A DNA stretch of 64,000 bases, from positions 97,734,384-97,798,383 of the forward strand of contig NC_034410.1 of the NCBI RefSeq assembly GCF_002078875.1, given 5' to 3'. Position numbers and translations under genes: made by a program. Source of the stretch: Numida meleagris (taxonomy: Eukaryota; Chordata; Aves; Galliformes; Numididae). The notes under the pieces are model-generated. The model searched no databases. It was not told the DNA's origin and saw only the letters and a program-made list of their open reading frames with translations. Below are positions 1 to 15,800 of the stretch, piece by piece (position 1 is the stretch's first letter; every line of letters starts with the position of its first letter).

Positions 1-3000
1 ACACCAAAGATCTTCATTTAGGATGATTCTGATACAGTTTTGAGAAAGATGTTCGTACTCTTTTTACTGTTAAGAATGAAATAAGAAAAGTAATAACAGG
101 ATTTGTGAATAACAGATTATCTTGTCTAGTATGTGGTAAGTGTTGAGCAAGGCATTCTTTTAAAGCAATGACTGGGGTCAGTGTAGAAAGAACTGTAATC
201 CACTCACTGTATTTCTTATTGCATGCGCATTTTGTGCCCTTTCATACTCTGATTTAGTCAACAGTGGATGCTCTAAATAACATGTGTAATTGTAGATTTA
301 TTGAAAGGAGACAATTTCAGCAGTTCAGTGAGCTTATCAGAACAAGTTTTGCAGATGAAACTGCACAAAATTCTTTGAAATGAAATGTGAAAGAGATGTT
401 ACAAAGCCCTTTTCTTCAAGGCTTTAGCTGGCTAGCAGTGCATGCAAGTGGATATTTGTAATTGCCAAATTTTCTTTGGATTCACAGCAATGCATTACTG
501 GGATGCCACATAAAAGCTGAAGAGTCACAGGGAATGGTGCATATTTTCCACAGCACAAGTTTATTTTGACAAGATCTGCAGACTTGCATAACTGTAGACG
601 CACACTCCTTATTCATCAAACAAGCTCCTCACTCAGAGCCCAGAAACTACAAGGAACGGTAGTTCCTCTTGTCAAGTCCTCGCCTTCATTATTACCTACT
701 TTCATATAAACTTTTCACATTTCACTTAGCAGTAAATAACTGCAGTATAACGGATCAGTAAGAGGTAATTATCTTCACAGTTCTAATTGCTATGTAATAC
801 TTCTGAACTTAAGAGTAATAGAATAGAAACATTTGTCTTCTACAGAAGCAATACAGGAATGAAGATGCTACTGCACTAATCTATCAAGATTTCACCCACG
901 CAAGTAAACAGAAATCAGAAAATACAAATGCACTAACAACCAATTCCAATAAACAACTTAGCTGCGCATGACTTGATACAATTATTTGGGGCTCATCTCC
1001 GCTGTATATACATAGAAATCTACCGCTACCTGAAATGCTCCAGCAACTTCACAGTTGCCTTTACTGGGATTTCAGATAAGACAGATCCCATGGAAGAACC
1101 CTGCCCTTTGGGACTGACAAAGAAAGACCAGTAGGAACATGACAAGTAATCTCAAAATTACTCACTAGATGTGTAAGTTTAGGGAACTGAACTGAGCCTT
1201 CGCTACTTACGGGATAGAAAGCAAACATGGTTAGACAAAATGAAACAAGACAATAAGGGATGCAACTCAGATAACGTTACAAGAGAGTCCAATTTTATCT
1301 GTCTGCATTCCTTGGCTTATGATTTCATTCCCGATCCATTACTGCTTTGTTTCTTATTCCCATTCTTCATGAAGTCATAAATGTAAATTAAGAGAACAAC
1401 CTGCACAGTGATGGGAAGAATTACTCTAAGTGATTGTTTTGTTTTAGCAAAGTACAAGGCTTTATGTCTGTGGTTAGAAAGAATTTCAGGTGTGAAAGTG
1501 AAAGAAATGCTCCTAAATGAAAGCACACAGTAACAAAAGTTACCTTTATATTTTGAATGGGGCAGTGAATTAAGACAACTGAAAGACTAAGAAGTAAACA
1601 AATTATGCATCTCTTTCTCAGATTTCTGTGCAATTAAAAACTGGATTTTACACAATATCATCAGCATTAACCTTTGTAAGCAAAGACAAATTTTGATTGC
1701 AAACATAACACGCAATTCCACATTGCTGGAGGAAATGCACCGGGGTACGTGCATATTGCACTTTGCAGGTTATTAATGTGTTTGCCTGCTTGAAACATAG
1801 CATTAAAATGAATATCAAAATATGCTTTCCTGCTTCAGCTGTGCTTTTTCATCACCAGTCATTTCCAAACGCATTTACCAAGAACAAATCACCTCTCGAT
1901 TTAGCTTTTTGGGTGTTGATGTTAGTAAGATATTACGAAGTCAAAGGACAAAAGTGTGCTTCTCAGCTGCCCATGGTGAGGCTTAGAAATCTTTTCCTAG
2001 CTGAATGCACAGAACTCTTGATGATCTTTCTCCCTTGGTGTCCTGGAAACCCAAATGGAGAGTCCAGCAACTGAATGCAAGAGCAGCATCTGTTCAAAAT
2101 CCCATGTACTGTCACGCAGGTTAAACTCATATTTACACATGAGATTTTTCTGTGCCGCATAAAATCATACAAATAGATGCACAGGCAGTTTTGTGTAGAG
2201 GAACAAAGGTTTTCCCTTTTTTTCTTTTTTGTCTTAGTGTATTCCCTTTTTGCAAACAAAGGAGTGAAGTTATGAGAAGAATCAGAAACATTTTCTGTTA
2301 CTACAACTCCATGGAAAAGAAAGCCATCTATGTTGGAAAAGCAAACCACACATTCCTCAACAAGTCAAAAAAGGATAGTTAAAAAATATTTGTTTCTTAA
2401 CACATTCACAACACAGTAGGAATAAGATTTTCTTTTAATTTACTGATCCCTTCTAAAAACAATATACGCAGGCAAACATAAGAGCTTTTTTTCCCTCAAA
2501 AATTTTACTTTAAGCTTAACAATGAAACATTTCACCTCCTTTCTTCTCCACCCCTTAGTTTTTCTCTAGTGTGTCGGCAGCTGTTTATTGATTCTTTCAA
2601 CATCTATTTTGCAATGCACATGACTTCATTGTCAACCTCCTACTGTACACATCTGAGAGTCAGCTATTTCCACAATATGTGGGAGAACGATCTGATATTG
2701 GTAGTTAACATGTCAGGAATATTAGCATCTCACTACATTGGTAAAGACTTCTTATGCAATGTTGCTTTGCCAATTTACTAAATACTCAATTCATAACAAG
2801 TTGAACACTATCCACCTACATGTAATGAATCAGTTCCATACCAAAAAAGTTCCTGACCCTTTGAGAGCACCTGTCAGGGCAAATGCCACTATAGAATTCA
2901 CAATCTTCATAAGTAGGCTTAGATGCTAGATAATTTTGCAAAAACATTCCAGAACTGCACTGAAATTCTGTTTTCTGAATATTACAATGATGTTGGACAG

Positions 3001-6000
3001 CATTAAAAGTTAAAATGTTTTATTTTATGAGAAAACTCACATCACACTTAAGTTACTACAATAGAGATTCCTCCAAGTAAGGATCTTAGTTTGTTCTTAT
3101 GGCCCAGAGTCACAATGTGCCCCTATTAGTTCAGACAGTGTAAAAATTAAAATGCTTTAGGGCACTATATGATTATGTCCTTTAACATAACCACCCTAAT
3201 TTGTGTAAGCAGGATGCAATGATTATGGAAATCAGTTTTTTTTTCCATTATGTACCTTTCTTGGTTTCTCAATTAAAACAGATTGGAGGTAAATCTGATT
3301 ACATGTCACAATGGACAAGGAACTGAAAAGACAGTTATATAGTACTATATGTTCCAACAAACAACCTCTGAGTCAGGTTATGGAAGTTGCCTGAGATTAG
3401 AGTTTCTCACCATCTTGCTGCCTGACAATGGAAGATGTACCTCCTCCTCAAGCAACCAGTATTAACTTGTTCTTGTGGCCACCGAGAACAAAAAATCCTC
3501 ACAATGACAAGAGGACTGTCAAAAAGTAAAGCCTCGCCAGTTCAGAGAAAGCAGGTCAGACTTTTGTTCATATTTGATTGAGAATGGCTTATTTAACCTA
3601 AATCCATTCCTAATTACCTTAACATTATCTGAAAATTAAGAGAGTGCACATGCACTTGACTCAATGAGGCTACATGAGGCTTATACCCAAAACTGTTCTC
3701 CAATCAAAGCAGTACACTTTTACAGGCAATTGCAAGTTATGATGCCAGTCAAATTTGCATGGCTGTGAGCAACTGAAATGAAGATGCAATCAAGTCTCTA
3801 TTGTTCAGCCTTTTGGTAACTTAAGTGACGCAGAATAAGAATGAAGTGATACAAAATATTTGTATAAATCAGGCCACTAGGAAGTTCAAATGGGTACATG
3901 CAGTAAGGGTGTAATGGAGAACAGACAGACTGTGGAGAACAGGCTCTGGAGGCAGTGCCAGTTCAGCCTGGAGGTTCCAATACACAGAACTACGCAGACG
4001 CAGCTAACCTGTTTCCAGACCCCACCTAGGTCTGGGCAGCCAGCTCAGGTTTCTGCATTTGTGGCACAATCTACTGTGAAGCTGAATAACCTAGCTATGG
4101 ATTGCTGGAAAAATTGCTAGAAAAGCACAAGCTGAGATAAAAGCAGCCCAAGGCAGTCCACGCCAAAAAAAATATTTACGGTTGCAGGCTTCACCTGGAA
4201 TTTCTTCCTAGTCTGCATGTCACATAGCATCATACATTTCCGTCAACATACATAATAAACTACTAGTGTTATATAACAGCTAATTTTAGCCATGGATTGT
4301 ACTAGAAACATAGTATTAGCTAACAATATAGGTAAATTACAATATGATAGCCAATACTCATTTTTATATATCATAGCTACTGATTTGTTAACCCATATAA
4401 TTATTGCTTAAAAAAAAAAAAAAGATTGTCTACAGAAATCTGTTTCCTCCCTTATCCTTTGAAGTGATTTAGTAGTTAACAGGGTATGTATGGGATTTGG
4501 GTTTTGAAGGACAGAAAGAAAAAAAAAAACAAAAAAGAAATACGAGGAAATCACCACATACTTTCTCTGCGTGGACTTCTGAGGTTGTACTGTATCTGTA
4601 AAGACTGTGTGAATACAAGAAGGTTCTACTGACATAAAAGAACCTGAACCCTTCCAGTGAAGACTGCATGCTTGTTGAAGAACTACTGCATCCCTAAGCA
4701 GACATGTTCTTTTAAATTATAAATTATTTGTTAAGAAAGATCAAATTAACATGTTAAGACATCAGTGTGTACCAGTATCAACAAAGCTTTACCTGCATTC
4801 ATTATTAACAAATACATTTTATGTATTTTAGAAAGAGATATCAATATAAAGTTGTAGGATGACTGTACTGGAAGAAATTTAATGTTCAAAGATTATTGTC
4901 TGATGTCTAAGGCAATTGTGGAAGCTCTGAGCATTGCCAGGATCTATTCCTTCTACTACACACATGTTACTGAGTACTCAGAAATGTACTTCACAAAGCG
5001 CAAACACAGTAACAATGCATTTCCCAAATTATCATCTGTTTTTCCACAGGTAGTTTCTCATTTTCATTGACTAATTTATTAATCTCAGTTTATTTTTTTC
5101 TTTCTTCAAATCATTTAAAGTAATTCATCTGGTTTTTGAATTGATACATAGAAACAAAAATACACATAATACTTCATTAGCTATTTCTACTATAATTAAA
5201 CTAAAATTATGTTAAAACTAATAATCAAGTAAATAGGGCACAGCACCAGCAATGATATTTCCCTGTTATTGCTTTTTTCTATGCACAATGTAACTTGTTT
5301 CGCCATTCCCAAAATCCACGAAGAACAGACAAAATATTTCACAACAAAAGTATCTAAATGCTTCTTGTTAAACAAGCATTACAATATGGAATGTATTTTT
5401 GGTGTGAACACTGAATATCAATTGAGACCAGCAATCCTTGCATAAACAGTTTGTATGAACTTGAGAAAACCCTTACATTCACATGAGGAAACCTGCCACG
5501 TTGAGTTATTTTAGGTACACAGATATTATTATAAGTGTTTTACCTTAAATAGAGTAAATATAGCCTAACGTTTGTATCACGTTTACCGCAAATCTTTGAT
5601 CTTACCACACTATCTCAAAATCCAGGCTCTGTGCTGGAAAGCCCTACTCTTGTTTTGTTCATCTGAGGGTGTGAGGTGACAGCTGGCCCTTCAGGGTTTA
5701 ATACTGGGGTGCTTCGATGACAGCACAGAACAGCACATTCACATAGGCTTTCAAAATCATACAGTCTTGTATGGTCTTGAAAAGAACAGAAGCAGTCAAA
5801 GAAGAGCTTCAGTCCCACTCACAGTTTGAAGCCATATCTCTCTTAGGAACACGTACAGACCTAATTTGGACTAACATAAATCTTATCTATTCCACCTATT
5901 CTTACAATATAATTCCTTCTTCTGTATCTTCCTATATTCTTAAATAAGTAAATCCCTCTGATGAAGACCATTCGGATGTGAGCAGCTGGAGATGGTCACA

Positions 6001-8968
6001 GGAATAGCTCTAAGGAGTCTTGTTTTTCGATAAGGAGCTGTAAATGAGGAGATGCATCAGCAACGCTTCCTTGTAAAGAATTCAGCCCAGGTCTGAACCA
6101 TCTGATACAAAACATACCATGAGCAACACAGTAACAGCCACATGGATAACAAAATTTGTAATCCACATATCTTCACCGTCATCATCTACTGGTTATCCTA
6201 AACCATTCCACAGACCACTAGAAGTAGTGCTTCTCGCTGGAATGTGCGGGGCTCCATCAATACTGGTGCAGGTAACTGAGCAGGCCTCCAGTAAGTAGGC
6301 TTACAGTCAGCATACATACAGAGTGCTGTACGGAGCCACGGCACAGCTGTTACAACATTTATGGAGCTCAGCAAATCAAAGGCACTGAGGAAAAAAAAAA
6401 TCACTCTGTGCTTTACCCAAACAGATGAGTGAAATCACTAAAATTTTTGCCTTTTTCCCATTACTTCAATGGTTCTGAAGTTATCTGATTTACCAACACA
6501 ATGAAAATACAAATTAAGAGCTCTAACCTCCACCTTACCTCAAAGACGGATTTTGTGCATGAGGTTCCTAGTCATTGTTGGGGGTAATATCAATTAAAAA
6601 CAATGCAGCAGTGAACTTACCTCTCGGCCAACAGCCCTTTGCAAGAGATTCTTGATACCACTGCCTGCACCCAAGGCCCAGCAGTTCTGATTCCCAATAA
6701 AGATCAGGACCTGAGCCGTCCCATGTTCACAGTGATGTTAGTTACCCTGATAGCAGCACAGCTCCTTCAGAGAAGGTGCCCCCAAACCTGCTCTTTTTTT
6801 TGTCTGCAGCCTAGTACAGCCAGTTCAGCACTAAGTATAGCTTTGAAAAAGCCAGGAAAGGACCAACATAATAAGAATTTTTCAGATAAGTAATGCTTAG
6901 GAGGAAATCATTGATACCATTATCAAGCATAGTACAATAAAACCACTAAAACTACATGAAGAATAAGAATACAGCTAAGCCACAGATTGATTTTACACAA
7001 GTTATTAAGGTGAAATTCACATGGTGTAATTAGTTTCTACATCATTAGCACTACATGTTTTGGAACCACACTTAACTACAGGTATAATTAAAGTTAAGGA
7101 ATTGTTTCTTCTGTAAGAAGAGAAACATTTGCAGCTCTACAAACCACCGACTAGCCATCAGGGGAAACATACTAACATCTGAGTTTAATCATATGTTCCT
7201 TCTGTCTCAACAAAGGAACTTCAGAAAAGTTTAGTGCCAATGCAGTAACATCAGTGCAAGATGTGGAAAACATTTTTGCGGTTAGAATACACTTGGATGA
7301 AATATTTCAGATGTTTTTGTTCTTGGAATTGCCATTTTCAAAGCCAAGCCTCTCCAATATTAAATTAAGTGTGGAAAGGAAACAAAAACTTTTTTTCTAA
7401 CTACTTCTCTGCTCATTTTTTATTTACTGCTTGTATGACTATAAGATAAAGTTGATTTTGCAACATGAAATTTTATGACTTTAGATCATCAAAAGGATTG
7501 TTACATATTTCCTCATTTTTTTTGTTCCTTTTTGCTATTAATAATTTTCCAAACAATGGCTATGTTTTCTAGAAATGTATCTTAACAGCAGATTTCTACG
7601 CAGGTCACCATTTATGCTATAATCTATGACATATAGGATTTGCAAATGTTCTTCCTACCTGATAGTGATTCTGTTACTTTTTGTAGCACAATCTGGTTCT
7701 ATAAAAGAGGCTGAATAAATTTGCTACCTTTATCCATGAAAGGATCCCTTCTGTACTTTCAAAAGATCTTTGAAGTCATGACGTAAGAAAAACTGCAGTA
7801 TATATCTGCATGTTAATAGGATTTTTATAGGCTGCAAATCTCTTATCATCCCCTTTTAGAAATACCGATTTCATGATTTTTTTCTTAGAAGACTAGGTAC
7901 CAAAAATAGCTCTCTCTGAATATCTAAGTTCTCTCTAGATTTGACTTTAAAAAGTAAAGCAGTAAGACTGATTGAAACTGGTCTGTGAGAAAGGAAAAGA
8001 TTTTCAAACAAATACCTTGGCCTAGATCTACTCAATGAAAAAATCTGTGGCTAAATCTACTTCAGATATTCGGTTATCTGCATCACAGTTTTAAGTTCTG
8101 TATTTCTAGAAAAAAAAACATGGGACTGGGGAAAAAATTATGGGAAAGCATATGCTCTGGGGCCAGAATCCAGCCCTTGGTAAGCCAACACTCCTCCTCC
8201 TGTTCTTCTGCAAAAACACTAGTTGAAATTCAGTCCAGGAACTATTTCCTAAAAGACTTTAAATACCAGGGACTTTCCTCAGAACTGATTTACCACTCTT
8301 ATGTTACAAGATGCTGAGACTGTACCTTTTCCTGGCTAACACCCCAACTCCTAAGCTTGTTTGTTTTCTTAAAGGGGTCTGAAATCCAGAAGGCTGATAT
8401 CTGCCAGCAGACCCTCCTTGTATGCAGCATCATACAGGGGGTTTGTTCTACTTTATTGCTATTGACTGCATCTCAGCTACTCCTCCGCACCTAGGAACCT
8501 TCTTACGATGAAGTTAGAAGTCTAAGCAGGCGCAATAACTCTGTGGGGATAAAACATGTTAACTCTGAATAATCCAAAACACGATGGTTCTCTAGAAACC
8601 TGTGCAGAAATATAGCTTTCATTTTTCTAAATTTAATTTGTGAAAGAACAGCTCTGTCTCTTTTGGTGTTCATCTGAATCCCTGGAGGAGTCAGTCCCCT
8701 ACTGTAGATGAGATTGCTTTTGTCTAGATTTATTGCAAATCAATGTGTGCTGAGTTCATAATTCACCCTGGTTATATTCTAAATGACTTTGCTCTTAGAT
8801 GATGGCTTGGTGAAAGTGTCATCCAACTAAAGAAAAAAGTCCACCACCACAAGTTTCAAAAATGCTGTACAAATTCTTGGGAACACAGGGAAGCCAAATG
8901 TTCATATCTATTAATGATCAATGCCCTTTCAATGCTGAAACTATAGGTTAAAAAGTTCCTCCCAGTTT

Positions 8969-8985
8969 AAAAAAAAAAAAAAAAA
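8969..8985. repeat. A17 homopolymer
   Basis: Seventeen A with no recognised retroelement beside it. Shorter comparable runs occur at 4410-4423 (A14), 19264-19277 (T14), 30964-30978 (T15) and 34688-34701 (T14). Confidence 0.9.
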
Positions 8986-11900
8986 TCACAGAAACTGTTA
9001 AGTTTCTTGGATCAAATTCAACTCTGAAGTAGCTCTGTATTTCACAAGGAAGATTAACCAGATGATGCAGGACATCCACATTTCTTTGATTCCTTTGATA
9101 GTATTCCCTCTAGGGCTCCTCTGATCTGTATCACAGGACAATTGTTCTCCAACCACCCGAGGAGGGCCTGTGTGAGCTGTCACTTCCACACAGGAGACAA
9201 AGGAGCTTCTCCCTGATTTGTTGGCATTCCCCTTGGAGATGAGCAGACTTCAGTTGGCCAAGGACCAGGGATCACAACTGAGTCACTGAGCCAATGCTTC
9301 AGAGAATTGCTGCTTCTAGCCCCAAAACTGCAACTAAAGAGAAATGGAGGTGCTCACAGCACGATCCACAAATTCCCAGCCAAAACAATTGTTCAGTGTG
9401 TAAGGCTGGGAATGTTTTTGCGGTTATTGCTACGGCCAAACTTCTGCTACCCTGTTATAACTCAAACTGTTTCCAGAAAACACTGCAAAAAAGTTTCATA
9501 ACTCTACAAACAAAGTATTAAAATATCTTACTTCATGCACCGATAGCCTGTATTTTCCAACAATTTCTTTGAATGTATCTAGTACTGTGAAAATTTTAAA
9601 GTTCCCTATGCAGTAGCCTAGATTTTTTGTTAAACAATTACCTATACAAAGATGTTTAAAAATATAAATATGAACCCTTTCCCTTACCTCATCATATATT
9701 AACTTTATTTCTAGAATTTCCACTTCTGGTTGGTGGGGCACTAGGAGTAAGGCAAATAAGCTGTCTGTGCATTAGAACAAGATTCATTTTAACATTTTCA
9801 CTCAATTCAGTCTTACCACAGCAAACAGAATGGAATAACATAAATTTTACCACATCCTTTTGGGTACATGTATGTACTTCAGTGGAACATAAGTGTAAAG
9901 TAAACTAAGTGCCTTACTAAAGAAGGATGGATGAAAAAATGATTGAGTCACAAGCTAAATATGCAGCAAAGGACAAGGAGGAAGCAAATATTCTAGGCAA
10001 AATAAGCAATTACGTGAAGAAATGAAGATGTAGGCAGGATGAAATTGAAAAAACAATTTGTTAAACATTAGCTACATATTTTAAAACATTAACCATCTCA
10101 GATTTGAACATACTGAACCTACTATGTATTTTGGTACGGAAGGGAATATAAAGCACGACTTGTTTTGAGCTAGTAAAACGCCCTGAGAACATTGAAAAAG
10201 CATCTAGGTACAGCCAGTTTAATTTGAATTTTCACCATTTACCTGTAGTGTGTACAGAAATCCTATACTCAAAATGTTCTTTGATTTTTTTATCTTTTTT
10301 TTTAAATGATTTACACATAGGTAAATCACTAATACTGTGCAATCAGACAACTGACTTAGCTAAAGCAACATTTTTTAGGAGTATCATTAAGTCTTTTTAA
10401 CTAAATTTTTTACAAAGTGGCCATCCTCCTTCCATTAAAAATTGTTTAAAAAATGAACAACCTAACAAACAGATTAAATCCTTCTCACTAAAGTACAGAA
10501 CAATTTTTCTTTTCTTCCAGAACACATAACTCTGCTGATTACTGTTGTCAGCTTATTCTTTAACAGCACAATTCACTGGCATCTCTCTCTGTATTTCGAA
10601 TCAGCTGCATAAAATCCATAGCAACTAACTGTTCTGAATTTGGTCTTTTTTCTGGTATGGAAATTTCCTTGTTTACGTTAGATGTTTGGACAACTGCTAA
10701 CTCTACTGACATAATAACTAGTATTATCCTTGGAACAATCACTGAAACAAAACAGAGGCAAAGTGCTTACTTTAAACCTTGGCAGTGGCCCATCTAAAAA
10801 TGAACGGACACAGTAAGGAGGATTAAAGACACATTTACCTTCTATATGGCAGAGCAAAAATGTATTCTCTTCAGAATCAGAAAGTCAAAGCACTTTCTCA
10901 GGTTATAACACAGAACTTAATTGACAATGGCCAAAAAGTAAGGCTTTAAATAAGGTTTTAGGAAAATTCTGATTTTTGTAAAATAACTGATTTTAGTCAT
11001 TGGTCAATGGATATTTGGACTGATACTAGTACTGCGACAATAGCCCACTGCAAATTTTATAGCAGTAGCAAGTTCTATCTTCAACCTAGATTGTTTTATC
11101 TTCAGCACAAAAGAGACTTGTGGGTATTTGTGAAGATGCAGGAGGTTGGTCTGCCCTGGAATGTTTTGTCACCAGTGGACAAAGGGAAGAACTCATTTAA
11201 GAGATGAAGAAGAACAGTTTGTTTGGATCCTGCTCTGAATCAGCATTCTGCAAAGCCTGCCTTTCCATGTTGTCTACAGAAGATACTGACGATAAACAAT
11301 GTGCAGCACAAACACAGTTCCTGGCAGCAAATCTAAAAGCTGAAGCTAATTCAGTTAGCAACCCATGCTTGTGAATATTTTAGGAAACAGTATTATGGAG
11401 TAAAATTTACTGCATCCATAGGCACTAAGCTCTCTAAGGAATCACAGTATTTCCTCAGATTACTCATTCCAATTCTAGGGGAAAGTCAACATAAAGGTTA
11501 TTACAAAAATATCGACAAACTCTTTCCATCTAAGCGTGATCACAGAAGGCAAAATTAGTCTAGTCTTATGGGCTTCTATTTACTTTCCTCAAAATAAAAT
11601 TACTTGAAATAACAGCATGATGGCAGTACAGTTAGACAGCAGAATCAGATTACTAATTAATTTCTTGAAAATAAACATTTCTACTTCTCTTCTCTGATTG
11701 CTCCTAATAAATAGCTTAGAATTTATTTTTCAGTAATAGATCATTATTAGATTAAAAAAATCAAATGTTATTTGAATTATTTTTTTAATTAACTGTGTTT
11801 TTCAGGACTACATAACCTACTGTGTAAAACTGTCTATACAAGAACTACTGCCCAAAACTGCTGTCACACATGATGAATAAAGCAGAAAGTTAATGAGAAG

Positions 11901-12693
11901 AAGGAACCAGGTTTTCTCCATGGATATAAGTAAAAGAAAATGTTGTACACCACCAATGAGGGATTAATGAGCTTCAGACAAAGCAAAACTGTAACTTTTG
12001 CCAAAGCATAAGACTCAGTGCCTCCTGATCCCCATCCAGAAAGGCTCTAGCTGAAGTGAGTGTTCCCTTTTCTCTCATCAATATGAGACTGATTCCTTAC
12101 TGATTTCCGTCCACCCACTGATCAGAAGAAGCTATTCCGCTTTTCACCTTTTCTATTTCTCTGTATGATGGCAGGATAAGACTGCAAAGAGTGTCAGCTT
12201 TTGCAAATCAAGCTGTGAGCAGGTAAAGGCATACTGACCCACAACAGCTTCTGTATCCTCCTGCAGGCTGTCTCATTCTAGAGCAATGTCGAGCTGCAGC
12301 ACATTTCAGCTAATGTTTTTCACTGGGAAAAGTGATTCTAGACATAATTTTGACATATAATAGCACTGCAACTCTGTTGAAGACTTTTTTCCCAAAGAGC
12401 AAAATGTGTAATTTCTGCAGTCCATGGGAACTTAAAACTGAAAATTGGCAAAAATCATTTCTCTTCTACAACACATGCCCTACGCTTTTTTCTACTACGC
12501 AATTTTATAGCATGACAAAATTGCTCAAAGAGAGATGATTTGAATATATGGTAGATCTCATACAATCTGAAGCAGGTGACACCTCTAAGTTCCTTTAAAA
12601 AGAGTATCTGAGTAGCATATATTCTTAGTACTGAATAGAATCAAAGTTATTCACTACCACTTGAAATTATATCCAGTGCACCTTATTTTAGCC

Positions 12694-12811
12694 AAGAAAC
12701 ATTTAGATGTGGTACTAAGGGACGTGGTTTAGTGGGGAAATATTCGTGATAGGTGGACAGTTGGACTAGATGATCTCGGAAGTCTTTTCCACCCTTGGTG
12801 ATTCTATGATC
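12694..12811 (+). mobile_element. CR1 LINE 3' end fragment
   Basis: This 5'-truncated CR1 starts in the last codons of ORF2 (AACATTTAGATGTGGTACT) and runs through the short 3' UTR (TAGTGGGGAAATATTCGTGA, then GGTGGACAGTTGGACTAGAT) to the terminal ATTCTATGAT. CR1 is the dominant LINE of birds, normally 5'-truncated and ending in an ATTCTATG-like repeat rather than poly-A. Confidence 0.9.
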
Positions 12812-15800
12812 CATTTCATGTTAAAGCAACTAAAAACCTTCTCAATCTGGTAACCTAAAAACTGAACTTTTTGCACAAGAAATTGCATGAGCACGTATAC
12901 TCCTGAAGACAGTAGTGCATATAGTTAAGATACCATATAATTTTTATTATCAGCTGTTTGCATAACCCTGCCAAATACTAACAATTTAAACTGAAATAAC
13001 TACTTTCTTCCTCTTTCATCAGACTGGAAAATTATAGCAAATGTAATTCAGCTTTTTCTGAGAAAGAGATTAAAATCAGTTTAACCAGTATTAGATGTTT
13101 TCCACCATCAATTAACAGCTCCACTATCTGTTTGGTGCCAGAAGCAAATGCGGTGGGGAAAAAAGAATCCTCATGCTCATAAAGACAGACTTAGACTTAT
13201 GACTTGTCAGTCTGAGAAATAATTACATCACCATTTATGTACAATCCAAGAACTTTATATAGATTTGCTCCAACCATTTCCACACCTGTACCAGATGAAC
13301 GACATCATGATCACGACCATGCTACTCCCAGTGAAGAAATACTTAAAAGTTTATGCTGATCTGCGATGTACTCACATTCACAGAATTTTCTGAGGGCTGC
13401 CTTTTTCCTCTTTATGCATCTTTAAGACACTGTGAAGGCAGAAAACAGTGTTGCCCTTCCATTTCAGCAAAAAGTGTCAAATCAACATGTTAGACTGGAA
13501 TTGTTAGAGAGATAGGGGAAACCATCCAGGGCCATGCCACTCAAAACTTCTCCATAACAGAAGACAGCCCAACCCCTTTTATTTTAAGAGGAAACTTCAG
13601 TCAGATCTGCTGAAGAACTGTGTACCTATAATACTCTAAATCCAGAATGAAACCTTAAGGTGTTATGTAATGGCAAATCATGTAGCTGTAACAACCAAGG
13701 CATCAGTTCAGTCAGTTGATACTAAACCCTGCAGTCTGAACTAAAATAAATAAAGAACCAAACTGGCCTTGGAAATTTGCAGTAATATCCAAGAAGCAGC
13801 TACTGCAGAGCATGGAAAAGAATGGAGAGCAGTGCTTTTCTGACATTTTAAGATATTAACACTGACTAATTTCAAAAGCAGCGGTCTGCAAGTCAAAAAC
13901 CAAACAGTAAGGTGGCTGTACAGACAGAAGTAAAGTATCACTTTGAATTTTAGTAGACTGTCTTTGAAAATTAACCTTATGAAAGTAACTTATTTTCAAG
14001 TCAGCTGTTGCATAGTATTCAGTAAAACATTGTACATTAATAGTTTAGCAGAGTTTGTGTCACTGTAAAACAGAATAAAATAAATCTGTGATGTTAATAA
14101 AGCAGAAACAGATTCATGGTTTAAACAGACTCATACATAAAGCCAAAGGCATTTTTGCTTAGTCAACAGTCAGAATTATCTGGGTAAGGATCATATCTTG
14201 TGAATAGTGACATCTATAATTTGTTTAAATAATAAACAGATAGTAGAGTATGAAAGATTAGCATACGATGAATAGCCTTCAGCCTAATTACAGAGGCAAC
14301 AATAAAGCATATAGAATACTTCAGTAAGCAAGGAGTTTAAATGAGTGCATGGAAGGATCAAGCATCTGTTAGTTATATCAGTGATTCCGAGCTTTGTAGT
14401 GGTCTTGGAAAACCCAGTGACAAAACTTTTTTTAAATACTAATATTTACAGGAGCTCCATTTGAAAGATTATGTAGGAAGGAATAGGGTACTGAGACCCC
14501 GCATCAGAGAGCAATGGGTCCATCTCAGTCAATAATCAGAAAGTTTGTAAAAAAGATGCACTATCACCTCTCGCATTAGAAACAATTCTGTTCAAGATTA
14601 AATCTTCCTAGGATGGCTTTATTAATATCCTATTTCTTCAAGGAGTCTTAGATTTAGACTGAGACAAGGCTAATGTTAATTAAAAAAGCAAACAGACTGT
14701 GGAGCCCTATCTACAGAACATTATTCTGAATTACAGCAAGACTCCAATCGACCATCAGAATTTTTCACCCCCTTTTGCAGTAAATTAAATAAATAAGCAA
14801 AGAATGCTTAGTTTCTTTTTAGAACAAGTGACAATGCAATGCTATTTATCAGTGAAAGGTTCCTTGACAAAAGAAATGCTTTCATTGATTATCCTGAATT
14901 ATAAATTATAGCTCTCTAAATCTTCCTCTTATAAATGAATACTCTTCACAATCTAGCCTTACATGTCAGACAAAAAAAGATGAGACTTTTATAATGGAAA
15001 TTTAATTATAGTACAATTTTTGCCAGTTGTCATTCTGAAGTCATCTGTAATTGCACTCAGGCCATTAAAAGTTATATTTTTCATTTACTTGGCCAAACAC
15101 GCCAGTTACACATCAGGTCATCCTCTCTAATTCAACACTGTACAACAGTAATTAACAAAATTATTGAAAAAAAAATTTTTTTTGAAGCTAATTGCAAACA
15201 AAAATATCTGCAACAACAGTCAAAACAAATAGCAACTGACAGGCAGTTTGATTTTTGTTTCCAAAGTGCAGAAATTTCTAGAAATGGAAAGGTTTTTCTG
15301 AATATCAGGAGTAAACACTCAGTATTGCCTTTTTACTTGATATGCATTTTCCCATATGTATAATACTAAAAGATTACAGTCAATTCTAAAAAATCATTTT
15401 CTACAGCAAAATGTCTGGACCAAAACATCTTCAGAGAGTGACTGGACAGTTATGAATCATGAACTAAGAGATGAACTTCCGCTTTCAGAAAAGAAAATAA
15501 TCTTTTTTTTCCTTATAAGGCACTGTATTGAGCTTAACTGAATCAGTATGAACTAGATGAACAGAAACTTTTAAGTATATTTAAGATAATAAAAAGGATG
15601 CTCAAATGATTGTGCATACTGAAAAGCAGGTAAATAGATAGGACTACAATTTGAAAACAGAGCGTTATAACTATTTTAGATGGTTGAACATACATCTCAT
15701 TATGAAAAAAGATCACCACAAGGATGAAAGAACACAAGCACGAAAACGCAAGAGCACTAAATCGTAACTTCATTGGCAGTCCTACTTTAATCTCCATTTT

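Noticed and set aside
1963..2349. 128-codon open frame on the minus strand
   Set aside because: It has low-complexity lysine stretches, no domain or family resemblance and no splice or promoter context. A frame of this length can occur by chance in 64 kb.
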